Positions 36,042-45,941 are shown, counted from the first letter of the stretch. The stretch: DNA of 64,000 nucleotides from Stappia sediminis (GCF_009826895.1 NZ_WUMV01000003.1:124001-188000), one strand, 5' to 3'. Program-made: numbers and translations. Notes: a model not told the origin generated them from the sequence alone.

Positions 36042-37013
36042 ATGAACCAGCCGCTCGCAAGATCCGTGCATAGCGAACCCGCTCCGGCAAGGCCGGCGGG
36101 AAATCTGCGCGCGCATCTGGCGATGCTGCTCTTCATTCTCGTGATTTCGACGACCTTTCCCGTGGGCGAGGCGATTTCACCCGCGCTGGACCCGCGCGCG
36201 CTCACGTTCCTGCGTTTCCTGCTGGCCACATTCGTCTTCGCCGGCATCGTCGCCGCGCGCGGCGAATGGCGGATGCCTTCTCCCGCGCAAGCCGCGAGAG
36301 CCACCTGGGTGGGCAGCCTGCTCGCCTTCTATTTCGTCGCCATGTTCGAGGGCCTACGCTACACGACCGCGATCAACACAGGCGCGCTGTTCGCCCTCGT
36401 GCCCGCCATGACGGCGGCTATCGCCTGGCTGCTGCTTCGCCAGACGATGACGCGCCTGCAGCTCGCCTGCCTCGCGATAGCCGGCCTCGGCGCTCTGGTC
36501 GTGCTCTACGGCGACAATATCGCAGCGCTTTTGAACCTCTCGCTCGGCTACGGCGAGCGCATGTTCCTGCTCGGCTGCGTGGCGTTCGCCGCCTATTCGC
36601 CGTTCGTACGCAAGCTGCACCGGTCCGAGCCGCTTATGCTTTTCACGCTGTGGGTGCTGATGGGCGGCGCGGCGATGCTCTTCCTCTTCGGCCTGCCGGC
36701 AATCCTTTCCGCCGACTGGGCGAAAGTGCCCTGGACGGTCTATGGCGGCATTGTATATCTCGCCGTCCTGCCGACGGCACTGACCTTCTACCTCGCAAAG
36801 TATGCCACCGTGCGCCTGCCGTCCGGACAGGTGATGGCCTACACCTACCTGCTTCCGGCCTTCGTGGTGATGGAGAAGATGGTGATCGGCGACGGCACGC
36901 CAAGCCTGACCGTTTTCGCGGGCGTGGCGATCACAGCACTTGCGACCTTCATCCTGCAATGGTCGACGCGGGGGAGCGCGAAAGGTCAGCGCCTGAGTTC
37001 GGTCGCGAAATAG
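36042..37013 (+). CDS. EamA/DMT-family transporter
   Basis: A 323-residue inner-membrane protein with ten hydrophobic helices in two EamA repeats (LAMLLFILVISTTFPVGEAI, then GYGERMFLLGCVAFAAYSPF for repeat two). The WVGSLLAFYFVAMFEGLRYT segment is typical. Drug/metabolite transporters export amino acids, nucleobases or other small molecules. Its place inside the pyrimidine region is suggestive, but the terminator before it argues for separate transcription. Its 3' end overlaps the convergent transglycosylase gene by 28 bases. Confidence 0.88.
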   Translation: MNQPLARSVHSEPAPARPAGNLRAHLAMLLFILVISTTFPVGEAISPALDPRALTFLRFLLATFVFAGIVAARGEWRMPSPAQAARATWVGSLLAFYFVAMFEGLRYTTAINTGALFALVPAMTAAIAWLLLRQTMTRLQLACLAIAGLGALVVLYGDNIAALLNLSLGYGERMFLLGCVAFAAYSPFVRKLHRSEPLMLFTLWVLMGGAAMLFLFGLPAILSADWAKVPWTVYGGIVYLAVLPTALTFYLAKYATVRLPSGQVMAYTYLLPAFVVMEKMVIGDGTPSLTVFAGVAITALATFILQWSTRGSAKGQRLSSVAK

Positions 37014-37789
37014 GCGATCGTCTGGCGATAGACCTCCGCCCGGTTCCACTCCCGCAAAACCGCATAGTTGCGCGTACCCGGCGACCAGTCCCCACCCGGA
37101 CGCCAACCCTTCTGACGCAGGTAATTGGCCGTCGAGGCGAGGACATCCGCTCGCGAGCGGATGAGATCGCGGCGCCCATCCCGGTCGTAGTCGACGGCGT
37201 AGCGCACGTAGTTGGAAGCGAGAAACTGCGTCTGCCCAAGCTCGCCCGCCCAGGCGCCAACCATCGCCGAAGGGCTCATGTAGCCACGGTCGGCGATGAC
37301 GAGGGCGGCGTAGAGTTCCGCCGTGAAGAACTGCGAACGGCGGCAATCGTAGGCGAGCGTCGCGAGAGAGCGGAACACCGGCATATTGCCGGAAAACCGC
37401 CCGAAGCCGCTTTCAAGCCCCCATATGGCCACGAGAATTTCCGGAGCAACGCCGTAGGATTTCTCGATGCTGCTCAACAGCCGCTGATTGTTGCGCAACT
37501 GCTTGCGCCCCAGCGCGATGGTGCCGGCGGGCGCGCGGCGCTGGCGGAACTGGTCGAAGCTCAGCTTGAACGACTTCTGCGACCTGTCGAGACGGATGAC
37601 CTTGGGATTGTAGGTCACGCCGTTGAGCGCCGCCTGCGCCGTGCGCGGCGAAATGCCGGAGGCGACCGCGCGGCGCTTGAAATCCTCAAGCCATGGGCCG
37701 AAGCCGCTCGCGTTGTTTCCGCAAGAGGCGGCAAATGCGGGCAGGGCGGCGAAAACGAATACAAAGAGGGCGACGACAAGTCTCGACAT
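36986..37789 (-). CDS. MltB-family lytic murein transglycosylase
   Basis: A 267-residue exported enzyme. The signal peptide MSRLVVALFVFVFAALPAFA is followed by a short mature N-terminus and an SLT_2/MltB domain. The catalytic glutamate lies in LVAIWGLESGFGRFSG, with AMVGAWAGELGQTQFLASNY and DYDRDGRRDLIRSRADVLAS downstream. It lacks the C-terminal peptidoglycan-binding domain of longer homologues. ATG 37789 with GGGAGCC upstream starts the signal peptide; an in-frame codon at 37852 is not used. It is unrelated in function to its pyrimidine neighbours. Confidence 0.9.
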   Translation of the reverse strand: MSRLVVALFVFVFAALPAFAASCGNNASGFGPWLEDFKRRAVASGISPRTAQAALNGVTYNPKVIRLDRSQKSFKLSFDQFRQRRAPAGTIALGRKQLRNNQRLLSSIEKSYGVAPEILVAIWGLESGFGRFSGNMPVFRSLATLAYDCRRSQFFTAELYAALVIADRGYMSPSAMVGAWAGELGQTQFLASNYVRYAVDYDRDGRRDLIRSRADVLASTANYLRQKGWRPGGDWSPGTRNYAVLREWNRAEVYRQTIAYFATELRR

Positions 37790-37934
37790 GACCGGCTCCC
37801 GATACGCGAAACAAAGCGAAGTCCGGTCAAGCGAACGTGCCCCAGCGTACATCCTTCCCGAACGGAAACAATATATTAGGCTGAAAATTCCGGAAATTGG
37901 AAGACGAGGACGCCTTGGCGGAAATGACTGGGCT

Positions 37935-38597
37935 TCACCCGCCCTTGGCCATTACCCCTTCGAGGATGATCGAGGCCACGGTCTCCTCCGCCGATTTGCG
38001 AAAGTCCGCCTCCTCGATGCCGGTGCCGGTGAGCGCGCGGATCTGCGTCGCGAAATCCGCGTAATGCTGGGTCGTCGCCCAGATCATGAAGATGAGGTGA
38101 TGCGGGTCGACCGGGCGGATCCTGCCCTTGGCCGCCCAGGTGCGGATCACCTGCGTCTTCTCGTCGACAAGTGCCTTGAGCGAGCCTTCCAGAACATCGC
38201 CGATCATCGGCGCGCCCTGCATGACCTCGTTGGCGAAGAGCTTCGAAGCCTCCGGATAGCGGGCGGAAAGCTCTATCTTCTGGTTGATGTAGGCAGACAG
38301 TTCCTCACGCGGATCGCCCTGCGGGTCGAGCGTGCGAAGGGGGGCGAGCCAGATGTCCAGAAGGTCGGCCAGCACCGCCTTGTAGATGTCCTTCTTGGAG
38401 CCGAAGTAGTAGAGCAGGTTCGACTTCGACATGCCGGCGGCCGCAGCGATCTGCTCGATGCGCGCGCCGCGATAGCCGAATTGCGCGAATTCCGAAAAGG
38501 CGGCTTCCAGGATGCGCGCGCGGTTCTTCTCCTGGATCTTGGTCGCCGATCCGTTGCTCCTGCCGTTGCCCGTCTCGCTTTCGGATGGCGCGCTCAT
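37935..38597 (-). CDS. RutR-like TetR-family repressor (first of tandem pair by coordinate)
   Basis: A 220-residue TetR protein of the RutR group: HTH in IEQIAAAAGMSKSNLLYYFG (about 48-67) and the YcdC/RutR-type C-domain with KLFANEVMQGAP and the conserved FMIWATTQHYADFATQI. E. coli RutR binds uracil and thymine through this domain. Its start overlaps the stop of the neighbouring RutR-like gene by four bases (ATGA), so both are made from one message. It should sense a pyrimidine or a degradation intermediate and control the surrounding pathway. Confidence 0.88.
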   Translation of the reverse strand: MSAPSESETGNGRSNGSATKIQEKNRARILEAAFSEFAQFGYRGARIEQIAAAAGMSKSNLLYYFGSKKDIYKAVLADLLDIWLAPLRTLDPQGDPREELSAYINQKIELSARYPEASKLFANEVMQGAPMIGDVLEGSLKALVDEKTQVIRTWAAKGRIRPVDPHHLIFMIWATTQHYADFATQIRALTGTGIEEADFRKSAEETVASIILEGVMAKGG

Positions 38598-39280
38598 TCG
38601 GCCGCCTCCGTGTCGCCGGAGGCTCTGGCCGAGGCATCGCGGGCAAGCGACACTGGTGCTGCCCCGATGCCGGCGAGCACGATCTGGATCACGGTTTTCT
38701 TGGCTTCGGCGAACTGTTCCCCGGTGAGGGGCCTGCCGCCGTTCAGCGTGTCGATCTGGTGGTTGAAATCGGCGTAGTGCTGGGTCGTCGCCCAGATCAT
38801 GTACAAGAGCGCGTTCGGATCGATGGGCGCGATGCGCCCTTGCGCGATCCAGCGTTCGATGACGGAGGCGCGGCTTGCCGTCCAGTCGCGCAGCGTGGTT
38901 TCCAGATAGTCCTGGATGACGGGCGCGCGGTGCAGGATCTCGTTCGCCCAGACCTTGGAGCCCATCGGATGCTCGCGCGAAATGTCCATCTTCTTGGAGA
39001 TATAGGCCGTCAGAGCCTCGACCGGATCGTCGCTTTCGTCGAAGGAGTTGGCCGCATCGAGCCAGATGTTGAAGATATGCTCCACGACGCGGCGGTAGAG
39101 CGCTTCCTTGGTCGGGAAATAATAGTGCAGATTGGCCTTGGGAATGCCTGCGCGCTCGGCGATCATGCCGGTCGTCGCGCCGCGAAAACCGTGATCGGCG
39201 AAAACGGCTTCCGCCGCCTTCAGGATCATCCGCTCGTTTTCCGCGCGCACCGCGCTTTTCTGGGTTGTTTTCTGCGACAT
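38594..39280 (-). CDS. RutR-like TetR-family repressor (promoter-proximal member of tandem pair)
   Basis: A 228-residue paralogue of the following gene: HTH MIAERAGIPKANLHYYFPTK, C-domain KVWANEILHRAPVI and YMIWATTQHYADFNHQI. The DNA-recognition helix (PKANLHYYF against SKSNLLYYF) and the ligand-side motif differ, so the pair may bind different ligands or form heterodimers. Two operator palindromes lie 43-93 bases upstream of ATG 39280, which indicates autoregulation. The Ala-rich C-terminal tail is not part of the domain. Confidence 0.88.
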   Translation of the reverse strand: MSQKTTQKSAVRAENERMILKAAEAVFADHGFRGATTGMIAERAGIPKANLHYYFPTKEALYRRVVEHIFNIWLDAANSFDESDDPVEALTAYISKKMDISREHPMGSKVWANEILHRAPVIQDYLETTLRDWTASRASVIERWIAQGRIAPIDPNALLYMIWATTQHYADFNHQIDTLNGGRPLTGEQFAEAKKTVIQIVLAGIGAAPVSLARDASARASGDTEAAE

Positions 39281-39322
39281 CCGACCGTGATCGTGTTTTG
39301 AGCAGAGATATCGAAAAATGAT

Positions 39323-39340
39323 CTTGACCGTTTGGTCAAG
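39323..39340. promoter_or_regulatory. RutR-like operator, site A
   Basis: CTTGACCGTTTGGTCAAG is a perfect palindrome apart from the four-base centre. It matches the RutR consensus half-sites TTGACC and GGTCAA, 43 bases upstream of the repressor start, and also lies in the gap before the divergent aminotransferase operon. Confidence 0.8.
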
Positions 39341-39355
39341 TGTTCATACGCTCGA

Positions 39356-39372
39356 TTTGACCGTTTGGTCAG
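39356..39372. promoter_or_regulatory. RutR-like operator, site B
   Basis: TTTGACCGTTTGGTCAG repeats site A with one half-site base changed. The centres are about 33 bases apart, three helical turns, so two dimers could bind the same DNA face. Confidence 0.75.
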
Positions 39373-39800
39373 GTTTTACACCCTGACCGCGACGGTCGCA
39401 ACGACCGGCGGGCCGGCCAGAAAAAAAGATAACGGCCCGTTCAACCTTCCAGATAGCCTGGGCCATGCGAATGCCGTATGCCCGGACGGCCAGGGGATGA
39501 CAGCGGCTGATCGCCCAACCGGCGGCAGCCATATCATCGACCGGCGAAAGAGAAGCGGACCGCGGACGCCTTTGAAGGCCGACCGCGCGCTTCTTCACAA
39601 CGAGCGGCCCATGTTCGCGGCCTCCTGCGTGGAACGCGAGCGCCGCTCATGGGAACGACCGGAGACGGCCCCGGCCCGATGCGGACCGACGCAGGCAATT
39701 GAGCCGGCCCGGCCGCAGCAAAAGGTGCCCGGCGCTCCTTCGGTCGATTGTTGGATCGATGTTTCGCCCGTTTGGGAAAACAAGGGCGATTGGAGGAACC

Positions 39801-41126
39801 ATGTCGAAGACGGCGCTTGCAACAAACAATCTTGAAGCCTTCTGGATGCCGTTCACCGCGAACCGGCAGTTCAAGAAGAACCCGCGCCTTTTCGTCGGCG
39901 CCAAGGACATGCACTACACCACCGCCGACGGGCGGCAGGTGCTGGACGGCACGGCGGGTCTCTGGTGCTGCAACGCCGGCCACGGGCGGCCGAAGATCAC
40001 CGAGGCCGTGCAGCGCCAGGTGGCCGAAATGGACTATGCGCCGGCCTTCCAGATGGGCCATCCGGCGGCCTTCGAACTGGCCGCGCGGCTCACGGCGCTG
40101 ATGCCTTCACCGCTCGACCATGTGTTCTTCACCAACTCCGGCTCGGAATCGGTCGAAACCGCGCTGAAGATGGCGATCGCCTATCACCGGGTGCGCGGCG
40201 AGGGTGCGCGCACGCGCCTGATCGGCCGCGAGCGCGGCTACCACGGCGTGAATTTCGGCGGCATTTCGGTGGGCGGCATCGTCGCCAACCGCAAGCATTT
40301 CGGAACGCTGCTCGGCGGTGTCGACCACATCCGCCACACGCATGACCTGGAGCGTAACGCCTATTCCCGCGGCCAGCCGGAAAGCGGGGCGGAATACGCC
40401 GAGGAACTGATCCGCGTCGTCCAGCTGCACGACCCCTCCACCATCGCCGCCGTGATCGTGGAACCGGTTGCCGGCTCCACCGGCGTGCTGATCCCGCCCA
40501 AGGGATATCTGGAGCGGCTGCGCCAGATCTGCGACCAGCACGGCATCCTGCTCATCTTCGACGAGGTGATTACCGGTTTCGGACGCCTCGGCTCGCCGTT
40601 CGCCGTCGACCATTTCGGCGTCACGCCCGACCTCGTGACGACGGCCAAGGGCATCACCAACGGCGTCATCCCGATGGGTGCGGTGTTCTGCACCAGCGAC
40701 ATCCACGAAGCATTCATGACCGGACCGGAACACCTGATCGAGTTCTTCCACGGCTACACCTATTCCGGCCATCCGGTCGCCTGCGCGGCCGGCCTCGGCA
40801 CGCTCGACACCTACGAGGAAGAGGGCCTGCTGACGCGCGGCGCGGAACTGGAGGACTATTGGGCGGACGCGCTCCATTCGCTGAAAGGCACGCGCCACGT
40901 CATCGACATCCGCAACATCGGCCTGATCGGCGCGATCGAGCTGGAGCCTATCGCCGGCGAGCCGACGAAGCGTGCTTTCTCAGCGTTCCTGAAGGCCTAT
41001 GACGCGGGCGTCCTGATCCGCACGACCGGCGACATCATCGCCCTGTCGCCGCCGCTCATTATCGAAAAAAGCCAGATCGACCAGATCGTGAGCACGCTTC
41101 GCGAAGTGCTCCAGAGCCTGGACTGA
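39801..41126 (+). CDS. Omega-amino acid:pyruvate aminotransferase (beta-alanine/beta-aminoisobutyrate transaminase)
   Basis: A 441-residue class III PLP aminotransferase. The PLP lysine is in [14 protein letters not shown], the cofactor aspartate in [15 protein letters not shown], and the start [20 protein letters not shown] is typical of beta-alanine:pyruvate transaminases. In this cluster it would convert beta-alanine or 3-aminoisobutyrate to malonate or methylmalonate semialdehyde. GGAGG lies four bases before ATG 39801. It is the first gene of the operon, 17 bases before mmsA. Confidence 0.92.
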   Translation: MSKTALATNNLEAFWMPFTANRQFKKNPRLFVGAKDMHYTTADGRQVLDGTAGLWCCNAGHGRPKITEAVQRQVAEMDYAPAFQMGHPAAFELAARLTALMPSPLDHVFFTNSGSESVETALKMAIAYHRVRGEGARTRLIGRERGYHGVNFGGISVGGIVANRKHFGTLLGGVDHIRHTHDLERNAYSRGQPESGAEYAEELIRVVQLHDPSTIAAVIVEPVAGSTGVLIPPKGYLERLRQICDQHGILLIFDEVITGFGRLGSPFAVDHFGVTPDLVTTAKGITNGVIPMGAVFCTSDIHEAFMTGPEHLIEFFHGYTYSGHPVACAAGLGTLDTYEEEGLLTRGAELEDYWADALHSLKGTRHVIDIRNIGLIGAIELEPIAGEPTKRAFSAFLKAYDAGVLIRTTGDIIALSPPLIIEKSQIDQIVSTLREVLQSLD

Positions 41127-41143
41127 TTTGGGGAGGGAATGAA

Positions 41144-42637
41144 ATGCAGACGATTACGAACGCCATCGGCGGCGCCCGCGTGGAAAGCCGCTCGGGCCGC
41201 ACCGCGCCCGTTTTCAACCCGGCGACGGGCGAACAGTCCGGCGTCGTCGGCCTGTCTTCCGCTTCCGAAGTGGAGGAGGCAATCGCCACCGCGAAAGCCG
41301 CCTTCCCGGCATGGCGCGACACGCCGCCGCTCAAGCGCGCGCGCATGATGTTCCGCTTCAAGGAGCTTCTTTCGGAAAACGCCGACAAGATCGCCCGCGC
41401 GATCTCCGCCGAACACGGCAAGACCCATGACGATGCGCTGGGCGAAGTGGCGCGCGGCATCGAGGTGGTGGAATTCGCCTGCGGCATCCCGCACCTTCTG
41501 AAGGGCGAATTCGCGCGCAACGTTGGCCCGGCGATCGACAGCTATTCCGACCGACAGCCGCTTGGCGTCGTCGCCGGCATCACGCCGTTCAACTTTCCGG
41601 CCATGGTGCCGCTGTGGATGTATCCGGTTTCGGTCGCCTGCGGGAACACCTTCATCCTGAAGCCTTCCGAGCGCGACCCCTCCGCCGCCATGGTCGTCTA
41701 CGACCTCTTCGCGGAGGCGGGCTTCCCCGAAGGCGTGCTCAACGTCGTCCACGGCGACAAGGAAGCCGTCGACACGCTGCTGACGCACCCGGACGTGAAG
41801 GCGATCTCCTTCGTCGGCTCCACGCCCATCGCCGAATACGTTTATTCGACCGGCACCGCCCACGGAAAGCGCGTGCAGGCGCTGGGCGGGGCGAAGAACC
41901 ACATGATCGTCATGCCCGACGCCGACATGAACCAGGTGGCGGATGCGCTGATGGGCGCGGGATACGGCTCCGCCGGCGAGCGCTGCATGGCGGTCTCCGT
42001 CGCGGTTCCCATCGGCGAGGAAACCGCCGACAAGCTGGTCGAGAAACTGACCCCGCGCGTGCAGTCCCTCAAGATCGGCCCGTCCACCGATACGGACGCC
42101 GAAATGGGCCCGGTGATCACCAAGGCGCACCAGCAGAAGGTGCTTGGCTATATCGACCAGGGGGAGAAGGAAGGCGCGGAACTCGTCGTCGACGGGCGCG
42201 GCTTCAACCTGCAGGGCTACGAGGGCGGCTATTTCGTCGGCGGCACGCTGTTCGACCGTGTGACGAAGGACATGACGATCTACAAGGAAGAGATCTTCGG
42301 CCCCGTTCTCTCCGTCGTGCGCGCCAAGGACTACGACGAGGCCGTCGACCTCATCAACACCCACGAATACGGCAACGGCACCGCGATCTTCACCCGCGAC
42401 GGCGACGCCGCGCGCGCCTTCGCCGACCGGATCGAGGTGGGCATGGTGGGCGTCAACGTGCCGATCCCCGTGCCGGTCGCCTATTTCTCATTCGGCGGGT
42501 GGAAGCGCTCGCTCTTCGGCGACCACTCGATCTACGGGCCGGAAGGAATCCGCTTCAATACGCGGCTGAAGACCATCACATCCCGCTGGCCCGCCGGCAT
42601 AAAGGACGGCGCGGTCTACACCTTCCCGACGATGTGA
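41144..42637 (+). CDS. mmsA: CoA-acylating methylmalonate-semialdehyde dehydrogenase
   Basis: A 497-residue aldehyde dehydrogenase. The MmsA type shows in [20 protein letters not shown], the NAD loop [14 protein letters not shown] and the catalytic cysteine in [14 protein letters not shown]. It converts malonate or methylmalonate semialdehyde with CoA and NAD to acetyl- or propionyl-CoA and CO2, the exit step of uracil and thymine degradation (and of valine and inositol). GGGAGGG lies six bases before ATG 41144. Confidence 0.95.
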   Translation: MQTITNAIGGARVESRSGRTAPVFNPATGEQSGVVGLSSASEVEEAIATAKAAFPAWRDTPPLKRARMMFRFKELLSENADKIARAISAEHGKTHDDALGEVARGIEVVEFACGIPHLLKGEFARNVGPAIDSYSDRQPLGVVAGITPFNFPAMVPLWMYPVSVACGNTFILKPSERDPSAAMVVYDLFAEAGFPEGVLNVVHGDKEAVDTLLTHPDVKAISFVGSTPIAEYVYSTGTAHGKRVQALGGAKNHMIVMPDADMNQVADALMGAGYGSAGERCMAVSVAVPIGEETADKLVEKLTPRVQSLKIGPSTDTDAEMGPVITKAHQQKVLGYIDQGEKEGAELVVDGRGFNLQGYEGGYFVGGTLFDRVTKDMTIYKEEIFGPVLSVVRAKDYDEAVDLINTHEYGNGTAIFTRDGDAARAFADRIEVGMVGVNVPIPVPVAYFSFGGWKRSLFGDHSIYGPEGIRFNTRLKTITSRWPAGIKDGAVYTFPTM

Positions 42638-42666
42638 GAAGAACGCAGGCATAGGAGATTTCAGCA

Positions 42667-43917
42667 ATGACAGCCCCTTCCGACAACCTGCGGATCAACG
42701 GCGACCGCCTGTGGGACAGCCTTATGGAAATGGCGGAGATCGGCCCCGGCGTGCGCGGCGGCAACAACCGCCAGACGCTGACGGACGACGACGCCAAGGG
42801 CCGTGCGCTCTTCCAGAAATGGTGCGAGGAAGCAGGCCTCACCATGGGCGTCGACAAGATGGGCAACATGTTCGCCCGCCGCGAAGGCACCGACCCGGAC
42901 GCGCTGCCCGTCTACATGGGCTCGCACCTCGACACCCAGCCGACGGGCGGACGCTACGACGGGGTGCTGGGCGTACTCGGCGGGCTTGAGGTCATCCGCA
43001 CGCTGAACGACCGCGACATCAAGACGAAGCACCCGATCGTCGTCGTCAACTGGACGAACGAGGAAGGCACGCGCTTTGCCCCTGCCATGCTCGCCTCCGG
43101 CGTTTTCGCGGGCGTTCACGACCTCGACTGGGCCTACGCCCGCGAGGATGCCGAAGGAAAAACCGTGGGAGACGAACTGAAACGCATCGGCTGGGTCGGC
43201 GACGAGGAAGTCGGCGACCGCAAGATGCACGCCATGTTCGAGCTTCACATCGAGCAGGGGCCGATCCTTGAGGACGAGGGCGTCGACATCGGCGTCGTCA
43301 CCCACGGACAGGGCCTGAAATGGCTGCAGGTGACGCTGACGGGCAAGGAAAGCCACACCGGCTCCACCCCCATGCCCAAGCGCCGCAACGCAGGCCTTGG
43401 CATGGCGCGCGTGACCGAACTGGTGCACGAGGTGGCGATGGACTATCAGCCCGACGCCGTGGGCGCCATCGGCCATGTCGAGGTCTATCCGAACTCGCGC
43501 AACATCATACCCGGCAAGACCGTCTTCACAATCGACATCCGCTCGCCCGACAAGGCGACGCTGGACGAGATGGATGATCGCATCCGCGACGGCATCGACA
43601 CCATCTGCGACGCGCTGCAGATTTCGGGCGAGGTGGAGCAGGTCGGCCATTTCGACCCCGTCACCTTCGACGAAGGCTGCGTATCCAAGGTGCGCGATGC
43701 CGCAGAACGCCTCGGCTATTCCCACCGCAATATCGTCTCGGGCGCCGGTCACGACGCCTGCTGGGTCAACCGCGTGGCGCCGACCTCGATGATCATGTGC
43801 CCCTGCGTGGACGGCCTGTCGCACAACGAGGATGAGAAGATCTTCCCCGAATGGGCGACGGCGGGTGCCGATGTACTGCTGCATGCGGTGCTGGAATCGG
43901 CGGAAGTCACAGGCTGA
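42667..43917 (+). CDS. Beta-ureidopropionase-type Zn-dependent amidohydrolase (hydantoinase/carbamoylase family)
   Basis: A 416-residue M20-family enzyme of the N-carbamoyl-amino-acid hydrolase group. Metal ligands are seen in MGSHLDTQPTGGRYDGVLG, NEEGTRFAPAML and ELHIEQGPILEDEG, with a further ligand in GAGHDACWVNRV near the C-terminus. Context makes N-carbamoyl-beta-alanine or N-carbamoyl-beta-aminoisobutyrate the likely substrate, releasing the beta-amino acid, ammonia and CO2. AGGAG precedes ATG 42667, and the gene sits between mmsA and the dihydropyrimidinase gene. Confidence 0.92.
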   Translation: MTAPSDNLRINGDRLWDSLMEMAEIGPGVRGGNNRQTLTDDDAKGRALFQKWCEEAGLTMGVDKMGNMFARREGTDPDALPVYMGSHLDTQPTGGRYDGVLGVLGGLEVIRTLNDRDIKTKHPIVVVNWTNEEGTRFAPAMLASGVFAGVHDLDWAYAREDAEGKTVGDELKRIGWVGDEEVGDRKMHAMFELHIEQGPILEDEGVDIGVVTHGQGLKWLQVTLTGKESHTGSTPMPKRRNAGLGMARVTELVHEVAMDYQPDAVGAIGHVEVYPNSRNIIPGKTVFTIDIRSPDKATLDEMDDRIRDGIDTICDALQISGEVEQVGHFDPVTFDEGCVSKVRDAAERLGYSHRNIVSGAGHDACWVNRVAPTSMIMCPCVDGLSHNEDEKIFPEWATAGADVLLHAVLESAEVTG

Positions 43918-43924
43918 GGGGAAA

Positions 43925-44368
43925 GTGAGAGCGCTCGTCGACGCATTTCTTGAGATCAGGCAGCATCATGCGATGCTGCTTGCATTTCTCAAGGAGCTGA
44001 CGCCGGGCAACAGGCGGATGGGCCGCGAGTTCGTGTTCGTCTCGGTGCGCGACAACCCGATGGTCCGCGAAAGCCGGGATGCCTCGACCGAGGCGATCAA
44101 ACAGCGGCGCTTCCGCCTCGCCGAGCCGATGTCCGAATTCGCCGGGTGGGCGGAGGAGGATTCCAACCGCTCGCCGCAGGTCCACATCCTGGGCGAGGGG
44201 CGATACGAAGGCTTCAGCCTGACGTGGCCGGGCGTGGAGGGGCGCCTTGTCGTTGCCGCCACGGGCCTTTTGCAAAGGAAGGCGACGTTGCGGGCGGTCT
44301 GGCTGAAGCTGCGGTTCGTCGCGGGCGGAGCGCTCGATTCGTCACGAGTAATAAGTGGGAGATTCTGA
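43925..44368 (+). CDS. Hypothetical protein within the pyrimidine operon
   Basis: A 147-residue frame filling the gap between the amidohydrolase and dihydropyrimidinase genes: GTG 43925 with GAGGGG upstream, stop one base before the next ATG. No signal peptide or membrane segment is visible. It has strands such as MGREFVFVSVRDNP, a GYEGFSLTWPGVEGRL-like part (written here as RYEGFSLTWPGVEGRLVVAA) and a basic C-terminus. I recognise no family. Its tight fit between two catabolic genes supports expression, but it could be an over-called frame. Confidence 0.5.
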   Translation: MRALVDAFLEIRQHHAMLLAFLKELTPGNRRMGREFVFVSVRDNPMVRESRDASTEAIKQRRFRLAEPMSEFAGWAEEDSNRSPQVHILGEGRYEGFSLTWPGVEGRLVVAATGLLQRKATLRAVWLKLRFVAGGALDSSRVISGRF

Positions 44369-44369
44369 C

Positions 44370-45821
44370 ATGTCGAAAGTCATCAAGGGCGGCACGATCG
44401 TCACCGCCGACCGCACCTGGAAAGCCGACGTGAAGATCGACGGCGGCAAGATCGTCGAGATCGGCGACAATCTCTCCGCCGACGAGGTGCTGGACGCCAC
44501 CGGCTGCTACGTGATGCCGGGCGGCATCGACCCGCATGTGCACCTGGAAATGCCCTTCATGGGCACCCATTCGGCGGACAACTTCGAAAGCGGCACGCGC
44601 GCCGGCCTTTCCGGCGGCACGACCATGGTGGTCGACTTCTGCCTGCCGTCTCCCAACCAGTCGCTCCTGGAAGCGCTCGCCATCTGGCAGCAGAAATCCT
44701 CGCTCGCCTGCGCCGACTATTCCTACCACATGGCGATCACCTGGTGGTCGGAGCAGGTTTTCAACGAAATGGCCGAGGTGGTGGACCGGGGCATCAACAC
44801 CTTCAAGCACTTCATGGCCTACAAGGGCGCGCTGATGGTGGACGACGACGAGATGTTCGCCTCCTTCCAGCGCTGTTCGGCCCTTGGCGCCCTGCCGCTG
44901 GTGCATGCCGAAAACGGCGACGTGGTCGCCACGCTTCAGCAGAAGCTTCTGGCGGAAGGCAACAACGGCCCGGAAGCGCACTCCTACTCCCGCCCGCCGG
45001 AAGTGGAAGGCGAAGCGGCGAACCGCGCCATCATGATCGCCGACATGGCGAACGTTCCGCTCTACGTCGTGCACACATCCTGCGAGCAGGCGCATGAAGC
45101 GATCCGCCGCGCACGGCAGAAGGGCATGCGCGTTTACGGCGAGCCGCTGATCCAGCATCTCGTGCTCGACGACAGCGAATACCAGAACAAGGACTGGGAC
45201 CATTCCGCCCAGCGCGTGATGTCTCCGCCCTTCCGCGACAAGACGCATCAGGACTCGCTCTGGGCGGGCCTTCAGGCGGGCTCGCTGCAGGTGGTGGCGA
45301 CGGACCACTGCGCCTTCACGGTGGACCAGAAACGCATGGGCGTCGGCGATTTCACGAAGATCCCGAACGGAACCGGCGGGTTGGAAGACCGCATGCCGGT
45401 GCTCTGGACGCGCGGCGTCAACACCGGCCGGCTGACGATGAACGAATTCGTCGCCGTGACCTCGACCAATATCGCCAAGATCCTGAACATGTACCCGAGG
45501 AAGGGCGCGATCGTGGAAGGGGCGGACGCCGACATCGTGGTCTGGGATCCGGAGCGCTCGAAGACGATCAGCGCGAAGAACCAGCAGTCGGTTATCGAAT
45601 ACAACGTCTTCGAGGGCATAGAGGTGAAGGGCCTGCCGCGCTATACGCTGACGCGCGGCAAGGTGGCCATCGAGGAATCGACCGTGAAGGCGGAGCCGGG
45701 CCACGGCGAATTCGTCGCCCGCGAGCCCTATCAGGCCGTCAACAAGGCGCTTTCGAAGTGGAAGGAACTGACCGCGCCGCGCAAGGTGGAGCGTAGCGGC
45801 ATTCCGGCGACGGGCGTCTGA
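44370..45821 (+). CDS. hydA: Dihydropyrimidinase (D-hydantoinase)
   Basis: A 483-residue cyclic amidohydrolase that opens dihydrouracil or dihydrothymine to the N-carbamoyl-beta-amino acid. The binuclear metal site is visible: GGIDPHVHLEMPFMG (HxH), the carbamylated lysine in TFKHFMAYKGAL, HAENGD, YVVHTSCEQAHEA and VVATDHCAFT. ATG 44370 has GGGAG eight bases upstream. It is the second step after PreTA and stands next to the next enzyme of the pathway. Confidence 0.95.
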   Translation: MSKVIKGGTIVTADRTWKADVKIDGGKIVEIGDNLSADEVLDATGCYVMPGGIDPHVHLEMPFMGTHSADNFESGTRAGLSGGTTMVVDFCLPSPNQSLLEALAIWQQKSSLACADYSYHMAITWWSEQVFNEMAEVVDRGINTFKHFMAYKGALMVDDDEMFASFQRCSALGALPLVHAENGDVVATLQQKLLAEGNNGPEAHSYSRPPEVEGEAANRAIMIADMANVPLYVVHTSCEQAHEAIRRARQKGMRVYGEPLIQHLVLDDSEYQNKDWDHSAQRVMSPPFRDKTHQDSLWAGLQAGSLQVVATDHCAFTVDQKRMGVGDFTKIPNGTGGLEDRMPVLWTRGVNTGRLTMNEFVAVTSTNIAKILNMYPRKGAIVEGADADIVVWDPERSKTISAKNQQSVIEYNVFEGIEVKGLPRYTLTRGKVAIEESTVKAEPGHGEFVAREPYQAVNKALSKWKELTAPRKVERSGIPATGV

Positions 45822-45941
45822 GCGGCCTTCCGCACCAACTGTGAAACGAAAGTGCGCGAGACGGCCAGCCCGCCTTGCGCCGATAAAAGAGATGGGACAA
45901 TGCTGACAACGGCTAGCCAGGCAGTACGAACGGAGGACGGG

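Larger units (their letters stand above)
39281..39800. other. Divergent control region between repressors and catabolic operon
   Basis: 520 bases. The left 100 bases hold operator sites A and B. The remainder is GC-rich, carries no supported gene, and presumably contains the promoter of the aminotransferase-mmsA operon; I could not pick its -35 and -10 boxes. Confidence 0.5.
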
